64,000 nt of DNA from Lachnospiraceae bacterium (lineage in GTDB: Bacteria > Bacillota > Clostridia > Lachnospirales > Lachnospiraceae). Position 1 is the first letter of the stretch, and each line of letters starts with the position of its first letter. The position numbers and the translations under genes are program-made. Location: the NCBI GenBank assembly GCA_017463255.1, contig JAFTPP010000032.1, positions 574,267 through 638,266 of the forward strand, written 5' to 3'. Shown here piece by piece: positions 8,732 through 17,112 of this stretch. Below the pieces are notes generated by a model. That model saw only the letters and a program-made list of their open reading frames with translations, was not told where the DNA came from and ran no database searches.

Positions 8732-9997
8732 CTATATTAGGAATTCTTTGTACTTTCCCGCATCTTTTTTTGTACAATGAACCGTTATTTTCGTACCTTC
8801 TTCTAAATATTCCCGCTTTCTTATTGCACCTTTTGTCTCTAAATCTCCAACTACATCTCCTCTGTTATAGGGGACTAACATAGAGCAGTCACAATATCCC
8901 CCTGACAGCCTATTCTCAATGAGTTCCATTAATTCATCAAGACCCACTCCTTCTTTGGCAGAAATATATATTTTATCTTCCTGCACTTTCGGCAGATTTT
9001 CTGTTGGTACCACACAATCCGCTTTGTTATAAACATAAATAAGCGGTATATGACCTGCCCCCAGTTCTGCAAGGGTATGATTGGTAACTTCAATCTGTTC
9101 CTTATGGTTTATGTCTGATACATCCACTACCTGAAGGAGCAAATCAGCCTGCACAGCTTCTTCCAAAGTTGATTTAAATGCCTCTACCAAATTATGGGGA
9201 AGCTCATGGATAAAACCGACTGTATCAGATAATAACACCGGCATCCTATCAGGCGCCTGTATCTTCCGCACAGTGGTATCTAGGGTTGCAAACAGCATGT
9301 CTTTGGCAAACACCTGCTTTTCCTCTTCCTTTTCATATTTTTTTAACATAGAATTCATAAGTGTAGACTTTCCAGCATTGGTATATCCCACCAACGCCAC
9401 TCTTGCAATTCCCGATTTATCCCTAAGCTTTCTCTGGGTTTGACGTTGGTTCACCACTTCTTTTAGTTCTCTTCGCATTTCATTTAAGCGGCGTTCCAAA
9501 TATCTTCTGTCAAGCTCTAACTTCTTTTCACCTGCACCTTTGCTACTCTTACTTCCGCTGGCACCACCCTGACGGCTTAAAGCCTTACCGAGACCCGTTA
9601 ATCTTGGTAACAAATACTGCAATCTTGCCACCTCAACCTGAAGCTTTGCCTCCCTTGATTTAGCTCTTGATGAAAAGATTTCCAAAATCAAAGTTGTCCT
9701 GTCCATAACCGCAATATCCAAGGCATCTTGAAGATTTGCAAGCTGCGACGGACTTAAAGCATTATCAAAAATAACCATATCTGCTTCTAGTGAAGCTGCA
9801 AGCTCTTTTACCTCTGCCACTTTTCCTGTACCGATATAGTATGCCTTATTAATATCCCATACTTTTTGGACCACACTGCCAACCACCTGCATATTACAGG
9901 CTTCGGCAAGCTTTCCTAATTCTTCCATGGATAACTCAAAATTTATATTTTCTCCTGTGTCGGCTCCCACCAATAAAACCTTATCTTCCAAATTCAT
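8732..9997 (-). CDS. hflX: Ribosome-associated GTPase HflX
   Basis: A 421-residue GTPase of the HflX family, which splits stalled or stressed 70S ribosomes. The N-terminal HflX domain has VFDNALSPSQLANLQ and VMDRTTLILEIFSSRAKS. A coiled linker with GGASGSKSSKGAGEKKLE follows, and the G domain has GYTNAGKST (204-212), DTVGF and NKAD. The C-terminal extension of about 60 residues is usual. GAAAGG lies just before ATG 9997. The upstream leader holds a cluster of inverted repeats related to the one before addB. Confidence 0.95.
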   Translation of the reverse strand: MNLEDKVLLVGADTGENINFELSMEELGKLAEACNMQVVGSVVQKVWDINKAYYIGTGKVAEVKELAASLEADMVIFDNALSPSQLANLQDALDIAVMDRTTLILEIFSSRAKSREAKLQVEVARLQYLLPRLTGLGKALSRQGGASGSKSSKGAGEKKLELDRRYLERRLNEMRRELKEVVNQRQTQRKLRDKSGIARVALVGYTNAGKSTLMNSMLKKYEKEEEKQVFAKDMLFATLDTTVRKIQAPDRMPVLLSDTVGFIHELPHNLVEAFKSTLEEAVQADLLLQVVDVSDINHKEQIEVTNHTLAELGAGHIPLIYVYNKADCVVPTENLPKVQEDKIYISAKEGVGLDELMELIENRLSGGYCDCSMLVPYNRGDVVGDLETKGAIRKREYLEEGTKITVHCTKKDAGKYKEFLI

Positions 9998-10011
9998 ATT
10001 CCTTTCCCCTA

Positions 10012-10184
10012 GCTCTCGAAGCTATGCATTTCGCTTGGCTCGTTGTTATAAAATAACGAATGTGCTATGCTCATTCGTCGCGCGCGAGCGGTGTGGCGTA
10101 GCCACTGGTTACCTTTCCGCGAGCTGCGCATCCACGCGGAGCGTTTTGTTTTATATGAATCCGCAAGGATTCGTATAAAACAAA
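10012..10184. repeat. Structured repeat element between tRNA-Pro and hflX
   Basis: About 170 bases with several inverted repeats: 10144-10184 (a near-perfect 18-bp arm palindrome ending in TTTTG/CAAAA), GTGGC-GTA-GCCAC near 10098, CCGCG...CGCGG near 10124-10140, and CGAATG...CATTCG near 10058-10078. Local GC is far above the flanks. A 21-base core at 10030-10050 matches 18 of 21 bases at 49012-49032, in the leader of addB. It looks like a dispersed intergenic repeat rather than a gene. Confidence 0.6.
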
Positions 10185-10217
10185 AAGTCTTGAAGCAACA
10201 TCTGCATCAAGACTTTT
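10183..10217 (-). terminator. Terminator of tRNA-Pro
   Basis: An 11-bp stem (10183-10193 with 10207-10217) lies directly downstream of the tRNA on the minus strand, ending in four T. Confidence 0.75.
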
Positions 10218-10223
10218 CTCTCA

Positions 10224-10298
10224 TCGGAGTGACGTGATTCGAACACGCGGCCTCTACCTCCCTAAGATAGCGCTCTAGCCAAACTGAGCCACACCCCG
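10224..10298 (-). tRNA. tRNA-Pro (AGG)
   Basis: A 75-base cloverleaf with acceptor CGGGGTG/CACTCCG, anticodon stem CTATC/GGTAG and loop TTAGGGA (anticodon AGG), T-loop GTTCGAATC and discriminator A. It is the second A34 tRNA in the window. Confidence 0.95.
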
Positions 10299-10444
10299 TT
10301 AACATACGTTGCTTATTATAAGTGAACCTGCGAATAAAATCAAGTCTTTTTTACCATTCATCTCCTATTGTTTCTATTTTTATTATCTTTTACACTATTA
10401 TTTGTGAATAGCTAACACAAATAACAGAAAAAGGAGGAAACTTA

Positions 10445-10495
10445 ATTCGCTTTAGATTCGAACAAAAAGCAGATGAACCTGTAAACAACAATTGA
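10445..10495 (+). CDS. Candidate 16-codon ORF with ATT start
   Basis: A strong AGGAGG (10432-10437) stands in an otherwise empty plus-strand gap. No ATG, GTG or TTG follows at usable distance. Seven bases on, ATT opens 16 codons (IRFRFEQKADEPVNNN) and a TGA, and a good terminator follows at 10509. ATT is a rare but real start (infC). It may equally be a decayed leader or a gene remnant. Function is unknown. Confidence 0.3.
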   Translation: MRFRFEQKADEPVNNN

Positions 10496-10508
10496 TACAC
10501 ATACACCT

Positions 10509-10534
10509 AAAGGCAGGATTACTCCTGCCTTTTC
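10509..10534 (+). terminator. Terminator after the 10445 mini-ORF
   Basis: A perfect 10-bp stem (10509-10518 with 10523-10532), TTAC loop and T run on the plus strand. It may also stop the convergent 90-codon gene on the minus strand. Confidence 0.75.
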
Positions 10535-10563
10535 ATTTTACATCATCATATTGCCTGTGGCTA

Positions 10564-10836
10564 TTATGCTGTGAGTTTAATCATTGTAAGTAAAGCTGCT
10601 ATAATTCCAAGTACAATCAGGTAATATTTCATCCCCACTGTCTTTACCTTGGTTTTTGTATCTTTTTTCTCACGACTTTTAAGCAACTCATTCGCTCTGG
10701 TTATTTCCTCAGAAGAAACTCCAAATGGTAACTTATCATTATGCTTTTTATTCTTGCTTGCAATCCGGACAGAATGCATTGCTGCAGTTCTTGACATTTC
10801 ACTCATCATACGAAGTTTCTTTTCATTTTTATCCAT
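10564..10836 (-). CDS. Small tail-anchored membrane protein, unknown
   Basis: A 90-residue protein. The first 65 residues are charged and helical (Lys/Arg/Glu rich, with KLPFGVSSEEI in the middle). A single hydrophobic segment at ~69-88 (YYLIVLGIIAALLTMIKL) ends the protein, giving a C-terminal anchor with the N terminus in the cytoplasm. AGAGG lies 6 bases before the ATG, and the gene starts 10 bases after the pepD stop, so the two form an operon. I do not recognise the family. Confidence 0.6.
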   Translation of the reverse strand: MDKNEKKLRMMSEMSRTAAMHSVRIASKNKKHNDKLPFGVSSEEITRANELLKSREKKDTKTKVKTVGMKYYLIVLGIIAALLTMIKLTA

Positions 10837-10846
10837 TGCATACCTC

Positions 10847-12301
10847 TTAATTCATCTTGGTTTCCAATACCTTAAGCAAGTATTCCCAAACACGTTTCAC
10901 TGAAGAAATACTCATACGTTCCTTTGTAGTATGGATATCTTTAATTTCCGGTCCTACGGATACACAGTCAAGATTTGGAATCTTAAGTGACAAAATACCA
11001 CACTCTAATCCCGCATGGATCATCTCAATTCTTGGTTTACTTCCAAACATTTCTTCATAAATCTTTACCATATGTTCACGAAGAGGAGAATCTTCTCTAT
11101 ATTCCCAAGCCGGATAATCTCCGGAAGCTTCCGTTGTACCGCCTAACTCTTCCGTAATCTTGCATACATGAGCCGTTAGTTTTTCTTTTTCTGTCTGAAC
11201 ACTGCTTCTAAGGCTTTGATGGGCAACAAATTCGCTACCCTCTGTCTGAATCACACCCATATTTAAGCTGGTTTCCACAAGTCCCGGAATATGCTTACTC
11301 ATTTCCCATACTCCGTCAGGCTCTTGTTCTATAAAACTTAAGACTACCGCACTGCTTTTAGCATCCCAGACTTTTTTCGTAACATCTTCTTCTATTTTAT
11401 TGATAACAATATCCACTGTTTTTTCTATACCGTTAAATCTGTTTCTGTATTCGTTTTCACAAGTTGTAATGAGTTTTGTTAACGCATCCGCCTTATCATC
11501 AGAAACCACAACAATAGCTTTTGCTTGAAGAGGAATCGCATTGTCTTTTAATCCGCCGTTTAATTCACAAATACCGGCCTGGGTTTCTCTTTCTATTTTT
11601 ACCAACAGTTCTCCCATCAATTTATTGGCATTGGCTCTTTTATGATGAATCTCACATCCTGAATGGCCGCCTAACAAACCTTTGATTTCTATTTCATATA
11701 CCGAACCATGTTTTTCAATGTAATCTAACGGAAATCTGCTTTCTACTCTTAAGCCTCCGGCACATCCTGTTAAAAGAATACCTTCTTCTTCATGATCAAT
11801 ATTAATCATCCGACTTCCTTTAAATTCATCTAAATTTACTGCCATGGCGCCTTCCATGCCCACCTCTTCATTGGTCGTAAAAATGACTTCAAGAGCAGGA
11901 TGAGGAATCGAATCAGAATCCATAATGGCAAGAGCGTATGCAATTGCTATTCCATCATCTCCGCCAAGGCTGGTGCCTTTTGCAAACACCTCATCGCCTT
12001 CTACGCACAGGCTAAGTCCGTCTTTTTCCAAATCAAGTGGACAATCCGGCTCTTTTACTGCCACCATATCCATATGTCCCTGAATGATATAGGGTTCTTC
12101 ATTCTCATATCCTTTTGTTGCAGGACATTTCACCAAAACATTTCCTTCTTCATCCTGCTTACACCAAAGACCTCTCTCTTTTGCCCACTGAAATAAATAG
12201 TCACTGATTTTTTGTATATTATAAGACCCGTGAGGAATCTCACAAATCTTCTCAAATTGTCTAAACACTTCCTTTGGTTCTAATTCAGATAAAATACCCA
12301 T
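10847..12301 (-). CDS. pepD: Aminoacyl-histidine dipeptidase (M20 family)
   Basis: A 484-residue cytoplasmic dipeptidase of the PepD group, hydrolysing Xaa-His and other dipeptides. Metal and catalytic motifs of M20 are visible: QGHMDMV (H75-D77), LGGDDGIA near 115, FTTNEEVGMEGA with the catalytic Glu pair near 145, and MIHAGLECG near the C terminus. The lid domain insertion (GLLGGHSGCEIHHKRANAN) is present. ATG 12301 is preferred over 12313 because GGAGG lies 5 bases before it. The small membrane protein at 10564 follows in the same transcript. Confidence 0.93.
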   Translation of the reverse strand: MGILSELEPKEVFRQFEKICEIPHGSYNIQKISDYLFQWAKERGLWCKQDEEGNVLVKCPATKGYENEEPYIIQGHMDMVAVKEPDCPLDLEKDGLSLCVEGDEVFAKGTSLGGDDGIAIAYALAIMDSDSIPHPALEVIFTTNEEVGMEGAMAVNLDEFKGSRMINIDHEEEGILLTGCAGGLRVESRFPLDYIEKHGSVYEIEIKGLLGGHSGCEIHHKRANANKLMGELLVKIERETQAGICELNGGLKDNAIPLQAKAIVVVSDDKADALTKLITTCENEYRNRFNGIEKTVDIVINKIEEDVTKKVWDAKSSAVVLSFIEQEPDGVWEMSKHIPGLVETSLNMGVIQTEGSEFVAHQSLRSSVQTEKEKLTAHVCKITEELGGTTEASGDYPAWEYREDSPLREHMVKIYEEMFGSKPRIEMIHAGLECGILSLKIPNLDCVSVGPEIKDIHTTKERMSISSVKRVWEYLLKVLETKMN

Positions 12302-12364
12302 TATTGCCTCCATAACTCGTAATATGTTTCTTAGTATAACCCAAAATGGCGAGATTTACCATAG

Positions 12365-12438
12365 AAAAAAAACGGTTTTAATATATATCCACCTTGCCGG
12401 ATGTCCGGTAAAAGGGGGTACATATCAAAACCGTTTTT
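12365..12438 (-). terminator. Large branched terminator of tRNA-Thr
   Basis: A 12-bp outer stem (12368-12379 with 12427-12438) encloses a second hairpin built on CCGGA/TCCGG (12397-12408). Eight T follow on the minus strand. It starts a few bases after the tRNA 3' end. Confidence 0.75.
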
Positions 12439-12441
12439 AAG

Positions 12442-12514
12442 AGCTGCTAACGGGAATCGGACCCGTGACCTCCGCACTACCAATGCGACGCTCTACCGAC
12501 TGAGCCATAGCAGC
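12442..12514 (-). tRNA. tRNA-Thr (GGT)
   Basis: A 73-base cloverleaf with acceptor GCTGCTA/TAGCAGC, anticodon loop TTGGTAG (GGT), T-loop GTCCGATTC and discriminator T. Confidence 0.95.
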
Positions 12515-12579
12515 CTGCGACTTGTTGTCACCGAATGCTATGATAGCATAGCATTAATTCTTTTGTCAATGAATTTATC

Positions 12580-13194
12580 TTACAATATTTTTCTAAGCTT
12601 ATTCTTAATTCTTTGAAGTGCATTATCCGTGGACTTTTCATCTTTTCCCAACACTTTTGCAATGTCTGTATATGCCATTCCTGTTAAATGCAAATCATAA
12701 ACTTGCTTTTCGAATGTGCTTAATTCCTGTTCAATCTTTTCTGACAGAAGTTTTATATTTTCCCTGTCGATAATAATCTCTTCTGGACTTTGATCTATGG
12801 AATTGGCAAGTATATTCATAAATTCCTGTCCCGAAGAATCCTCCACAATTTCCTCTGATGAAGCATTTAAGGAAATGTATTTGTTTAACGGTTCATGCTT
12901 CTTTCTGTTTGAAGACTGCACTGCCGTATACATCTGCCTTGAAACACATAAATCAGCAAAGGTAAAAAAGCTTGCATCCCGTCCGCTGTCGTAATCTCTG
13001 ATTGCTTTAAAAAGACCAATCATTCCCTCTTGAATCAAATCGTCCTTGTCAGCACCCAAAATAAACATGGACTTAGCCTTACTTCTCACAAGATTCTTAT
13101 ATTTTTCCATAATATAGTCCGTTACTGCGGTTTCACCTTCCCGCAATAAAAGAATCAATTCTTCATCCGTGTACTCACTGAAATCTCTGACCAT
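12580..13194 (-). CDS. sigH: RNA polymerase sigma factor SigH
   Basis: A 204-residue sigma-70 family factor of the SigH (Spo0H) type, which in Bacillus drives early stationary-phase and sporulation genes. Region 2 is seen as LVRSKAKSMFILGADKDDLIQEGMIGLFKAIRDYD and the following RDASFFTFA. Region 4 at the C terminus has TYTDIAKVLGK-like helix-turn-helix (MAYTDIAKVLGKDEKSTDNALQR, read from position ~172). It is the last gene of the cysE-cysS-mrnC-rlmB-sigH series, an arrangement well known in Bacilli and Clostridia (yacP of Bacillus is missing). In this family it may govern regulation other than sporulation. Confidence 0.93.
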   Translation of the reverse strand: MVRDFSEYTDEELILLLREGETAVTDYIMEKYKNLVRSKAKSMFILGADKDDLIQEGMIGLFKAIRDYDSGRDASFFTFADLCVSRQMYTAVQSSNRKKHEPLNKYISLNASSEEIVEDSSGQEFMNILANSIDQSPEEIIIDRENIKLLSEKIEQELSTFEKQVYDLHLTGMAYTDIAKVLGKDEKSTDNALQRIKNKLRKIL

Positions 13195-13232
13195 GCTACC
13201 TTCCGTTTCTGTTCTTTTTTTAAGAACATTTC

Positions 13233-13973
13233 CTATAACATTCTCTGACGAACAATTTCATAAGCCAGTACCCCTGCTGCCACACTGGCGTTTAACGAAT
13301 CAATATCACCTTTCATAGGGATAGAAGCTACAAAATCACATTTTTCTTTGACAAGTCTGCCTACACCTTCGCCTTCATTACCAATCACCAGACCAATAGG
13401 TCCTTTTAAATCAAGGTCATACATTCTTGTACCACCCATGTCTGCACAAACAAACCAAAGTCCTTCTTTTTTTAAGTCTTCAATAGTCTTTGCAATATTG
13501 GTAACCTTAGCAACCGGAGTATAATTTAACGCGCCTGCGGAAGTTCTTGCCACGGTTGCCGTAAGTCCTACCGCACGGTTTTTAGGTATAATAACACCAT
13601 GGGCCCCGGCAAGATTTGCAGTTCTGATGATAGCGCCAAGATTATGTGGGTCTTCAATATTATCCAAAAGAATCACAAAAGGCGGCTCTCCCTTTTCTTT
13701 TGCGGCATTTAAGATATCTTCTACTTCGGCATACTCATAAGCTGCTCCCATCGCAATAACCCCTTGATGTTTACCGGTCTTTGATAACTGGTCAAGGCGT
13801 TCCTTATCTACAAACTTAATCATAATATTATTTTTCTTAGCTTCACGTTTAATGGTCATAACAGGGCCATCCTGACAACCATCCTGCACATAAAGCTTGT
13901 CTATGGGTTTTCCCGAACGTAACGCTTCAATAACAGCGTTACGTCCTTCAATTGTTAATTCTTCAATTGCCAT
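13233..13973 (-). CDS. rlmB: 23S rRNA (guanosine-2'-O-)-methyltransferase RlmB
   Basis: A 246-residue SPOUT methyltransferase of the TrmH/RlmB group that methylates the ribose of G2251 in 23S rRNA in E. coli. An N-terminal substrate-binding domain (GRNAVIEALRSGKPIDKLYV) leads to the knot domain with LLDNIEDPHNLGAIIRTA (~101), LVIGNEGEGVG (~196) and the SAM-loop IPMKGDIDSLNASVA (~219). The ribosome site TAGGAG overlaps the mrnC stop, so the pair is translationally coupled. Confidence 0.95.
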   Translation of the reverse strand: MAIEELTIEGRNAVIEALRSGKPIDKLYVQDGCQDGPVMTIKREAKKNNIMIKFVDKERLDQLSKTGKHQGVIAMGAAYEYAEVEDILNAAKEKGEPPFVILLDNIEDPHNLGAIIRTANLAGAHGVIIPKNRAVGLTATVARTSAGALNYTPVAKVTNIAKTIEDLKKEGLWFVCADMGGTRMYDLDLKGPIGLVIGNEGEGVGRLVKEKCDFVASIPMKGDIDSLNASVAAGVLAYEIVRQRML

Positions 13974-13982
13974 ATTTTTCTC

Positions 13983-14417
13983 CTATTGTTTCAGAGTTTC
14001 CATTCCTGCTTTTACAAGGTATAGCACTCTGTCCATCTTATCTTCTAAATACAAATAGCCCACTAACGCTTCAAAGCCGGTTGCCTTATGATAATCTGCC
14101 ACAGTACCGTTTTTAGAAGTGGTATGAGGCTTGGCATTTTTGCCCCGTCTGTAAACAGCCTGCTCTTCCTCACTAAGTTCTTCCATCAGGTTCTGAATCA
14201 TCTTAGCCTGGGCCTCAGCCTTAACAAAATTACAGGCTTTTTTATGAAGTCCGTTTACTGTCTGATTCCCCTCGCTTACAAGAATGGTACGGATAATCTG
14301 TTCATAAACTGCATCTCCGATATATGCAAGAACCAAAGGGGAATAGGTTCTTACGTCCTGTGCCTTTACTTCAAATTGCTCCTGTATCTGTTTTAACAAG
14401 CTTAAGCTCTTTTCCAT
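13983..14417 (-). CDS. mrnC: Mini-ribonuclease III
   Basis: A 144-residue RNase III catalytic domain without the double-strand RNA-binding domain, as in Bacillus MrnC, which matures 23S rRNA. The signature LAYIGDAVYEQIIRT (~29) and the downstream acidic GFEALVGYLYLE (~113) carry the metal ligands. Its start lies 16 bases inside the cysS end, with GAGGG as ribosome site within that end, so it is coupled to cysS. The neighbour order matches the conserved cysS-mrnC-rlmB block. Confidence 0.93.
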   Translation of the reverse strand: MEKSLSLLKQIQEQFEVKAQDVRTYSPLVLAYIGDAVYEQIIRTILVSEGNQTVNGLHKKACNFVKAEAQAKMIQNLMEELSEEEQAVYRRGKNAKPHTTSKNGTVADYHKATGFEALVGYLYLEDKMDRVLYLVKAGMETLKQ

Positions 14418-15811
14418 TTTACACCCTCACGTGTATCTTCCAAGATAATTCCTTTTTCAAGTAATTCATTACGGATTGCATCTGCCTTTGCAAAATCTTT
14501 CGCTTTTCTGGCATCCTGTCTGTCCTGAATGAGTTTTTCAATATCTGCATCAAGAAGCTCTTCTTCTTTTTCAATGATAATACCCATGATATCAGCAAGT
14601 GTTTTGAATTCTGTATATAAATCATTCAAGTACTGTTTGCTGTTTGCTGCACTTGCATTGGTATTTACATACTTAACAAGTTCAAAAATTGCTGAAATAG
14701 CATCTGCAGTATTAAAGTCATCTTCCATTGCTTCTTCGAATTTCTTCACATATTCAGCAACTTTTGTAAATGCTTCTTTTTCCTCATCTGTTTCATCTAC
14801 GTTCTGCGCCTGGTCTAACAGATATTTTAAGTTCGTTGCAGATGTTACGATTCTTTCAAGACCGTTCTTTGCTGCTTCCATAAGGTCTGCACTAAAGTTT
14901 AATGGACTTCTGTAATGAGCTGACAGCATAAAGAAACGAAGTACCTGTAAATCATATTTTTCGCTGATATCTCTTACGGTAAAGAAATTACCAAGGGATT
15001 TACTCATTTTCTTATTATCAATGTTTAAGAATGCGTTATGCATCCAGTATCTTGCAAACTGCTTACCATTAGCGGCTTCACTCTGTGCGATTTCATTTTC
15101 ATGATGCGGGAATACCAGGTCCTCACCACCGGCATGAATATCGATTTCATCGCCAAGATACTTTTTGCTCATAACGGAACATTCAATATGCCATCCCGGA
15201 CGTCCGTCACAGTATGCTGATTCCCAGAAAGGTTCTCCTTCTTTTTTCGGTTTCCAAAGAACGAAGTCAAGGGAATCTTCTTTTTGGTCTTCTCCTGATA
15301 CTAAAAGAGAACGGTTTCCGCCCTGTAAATCATCAAGATTCTTATGAGAAAGCTTACCGTATTCTTTAAAGCTTCTGGTTCTGAAATATACGGTTCCGTC
15401 TGCCGCCACATAAGCATGACCTTTTTCAATTAAAGTAGCAATCATATCAAGCATTCCGCAGATTTCTTCGGTTGCCTTAGGATGTTTGGTTGCTTCTTTT
15501 ACATTTAATGCAGCCATGTCTTTTTTACATTCTGCAATATAACGCTCTGAAATAACGCTAGAATCCACACCCTCTGCAATAGCAGCTTTGATAATCTTAT
15601 CATCAACGTCTGTAAAATTCATAACGTAATTAACGTCAAATCCTTTGTATTCCATATATCTTCTGACTGTATCAAATACAATCATCGGTCTTGCATTACC
15701 AATGTGAATCAGGTTATATACAGTAGGACCGCATACGTACATACGAACCTTACCTTCTTCAATTGGTACAAATTCTTCTTTTCTTTTTGTTAAAGTATTA
15801 TATATTTTCAT
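14402..15811 (-). CDS. cysS: Cysteinyl-tRNA synthetase
   Basis: A 469-residue class I synthetase charging tRNA-Cys. HIGN is at 36-39 and KMSKS at 268-272. Zinc ligands are C27 (YVCGPTVY), C211 (HIECSV) and the His pair in FPHHENE (~236), as in the family. AAGGAG sits 7 bases before ATG 15811. Upstream is cysE, 69 bases away, and the cysteine T-box before cysE should control both. Confidence 0.97.
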   Translation of the reverse strand: MKIYNTLTKRKEEFVPIEEGKVRMYVCGPTVYNLIHIGNARPMIVFDTVRRYMEYKGFDVNYVMNFTDVDDKIIKAAIAEGVDSSVISERYIAECKKDMAALNVKEATKHPKATEEICGMLDMIATLIEKGHAYVAADGTVYFRTRSFKEYGKLSHKNLDDLQGGNRSLLVSGEDQKEDSLDFVLWKPKKEGEPFWESAYCDGRPGWHIECSVMSKKYLGDEIDIHAGGEDLVFPHHENEIAQSEAANGKQFARYWMHNAFLNIDNKKMSKSLGNFFTVRDISEKYDLQVLRFFMLSAHYRSPLNFSADLMEAAKNGLERIVTSATNLKYLLDQAQNVDETDEEKEAFTKVAEYVKKFEEAMEDDFNTADAISAIFELVKYVNTNASAANSKQYLNDLYTEFKTLADIMGIIIEKEEELLDADIEKLIQDRQDARKAKDFAKADAIRNELLEKGIILEDTREGVKWKRA

Positions 15812-15880
15812 GGTATTTCTCCTTTTCTTACTGTTTATTGGTTCTATGATTCTCTAATATCACTGACTGCTCTTAACCTT

Positions 15881-16543
15881 CTAAGGTTTTGGGCTCATAA
15901 TGGCCGCTTCTAAAGCTTCTAAGCGTTTTGCTAATTCTCTGTTTTCTTTTTGCAGCGCGTCAATCTCGTCATGTACAGGGTCTGGAAGATTGGTTTGATC
16001 CAGTTCCTCCTGCGGAAGCTTGGCATTGTTACGTCTAACCACTCGTCCCGGCACACCAACCACTGTTGAATTAGGCGGTACTTCTTCCAGCACCACGCTT
16101 CCCGCACCAATCTTAGAATTATCTCCGATGGTAAAAGAACCAAGCACTTTGGCACCTGCACTAATCATAACATTATTTCCAATGGTAGGATGACGCTTTC
16201 CATGCTCCTTACCGGTACCACCGAGGGTAACCCCCTGATATAAGGTAACGTTATTTCCAATAATCGTTGTCTCTCCTATAATAACACCATTTCCATGATC
16301 GATAAAGAGTCCTTCTCCGATAGTAGCACCGGGATGAATCTCAATTCCCGTCTTGCGTGCTGCTCTTTGGCTAATCCATCTTGCCCAGAAATAATGACCT
16401 TTTTTATATAGCTTATGTGCCAACCTGTATCGGATCATTACTTTAAAGCTGGGATACAAAAACACTTCCATATTAGAATGGATTGCAGGATCTCGCTCTT
16501 TAATAATCTGCATTTCTTTCTTAATTTTCTTAATGAAGCCCAT
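15881..16543 (-). CDS. cysE: Serine O-acetyltransferase
   Basis: A 220-residue left-handed beta-helix acetyltransferase that makes O-acetylserine, the cysteine precursor. Hexapeptide repeats run from ~70 to ~160 ([22 protein letters not shown]-type; the motif [10 protein letters not shown] is present), with catalytic His near 83 and [15 protein letters not shown] near 110. The last 35 residues form a predicted coiled coil ([20 protein letters not shown]), an extension beyond the usual end. GAGGAAAAC precedes ATG. The long leader holds a T-box and a further structured region. Confidence 0.95.
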   Translation of the reverse strand: [220 protein letters not shown]

Positions 16544-16813
16544 ATGTTTTCCTCTATTTATCTTTAAACTAACATATTTCCCATTCTTGACTCAGGGGAT
16601 AATTCCTTGTCTGAGGGTCTCACGCAGTGTATATTTCCACCAGACCCCACTTTTTTTACATTTCGGGGTCTCTCTCCTTATTTATGCAATACAAGACCCT
16701 TTTGTCCACGAATATTTCACGAAAAGCATTCTTTTGCCATGTTTTTGGGGTCTTCCGTTCAAAAACATCTCCTTGAGACCCCGCATGGCAGATTTCATTT
16801 CTATTCCTTCCAA
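16544..16813 (-). promoter_or_regulatory. Leader with six alternating complementary heptamers
   Basis: Between the T-box terminator and cysE the minus strand carries GGGGTCT or AGGGTCT and its complement AGACCCC or AGACCCT in strict alternation. Plus-strand positions are 16776-16782, 16747-16753, 16694-16700, 16665-16671, 16642-16648 and 16614-16620. The first pair is extended by GCCATG/CATGGC. Adjacent or skipped pairings exclude each other. No known riboswitch class is recognised. Confidence 0.5.
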
Positions 16814-17077
16814 AAATAAAAACGCCCCTCACCATCCTTAGATGGTAAGAGACGAATATTCCGCGGTTCCACTCTTCTTCAAGGTAATATCTACCTTGCA
16901 ACTTCATACGTATAACGGACGCAACCCGGATTCTGCTATTCTGCAATCCATACATTTCACAAAATCAGCTCCCGAATGCACTTCTATCAAATTCAAATGG
17001 GGAATGCTTTCAGCCGGTGACACTCCTTCTCTGTCATATTCCTTTGATATACTCTTTTCGTTCATAGCCTTTTATCT
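16814..17077 (-). ncRNA. Cysteine T-box riboswitch
   Basis: The leader has the T-box sequence AGAGTGGAACCGCGG (plus 16861-16875), an upstream stem I region with an AG-bulge-like GCTGAAAGC, and a probable specifier TGC (Cys) at 16978-16980. A 14-bp terminator stem (16823-16836 with 16841-16854, with wobble pairs) and T run follow. Uncharged tRNA-Cys would favour the antiterminator and allow expression of cysE-cysS and downstream genes. The specifier codon is the least certain part. Confidence 0.88.
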
Positions 17078-17083
17078 AGGATT

Positions 17084-17112
17084 ACTATATTCAATTTCAT
17101 TCAAAATGTCAA
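17084..17112 (-). promoter_or_regulatory. Sigma-A promoter of the T-box transcript
   Basis: On the minus strand TTGACA (17107-17112), 17-base spacer and TATAGT (17084-17089). The -35 box overlaps the TGA stop of the upstream PD-(D/E)XK gene. Confidence 0.85.
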
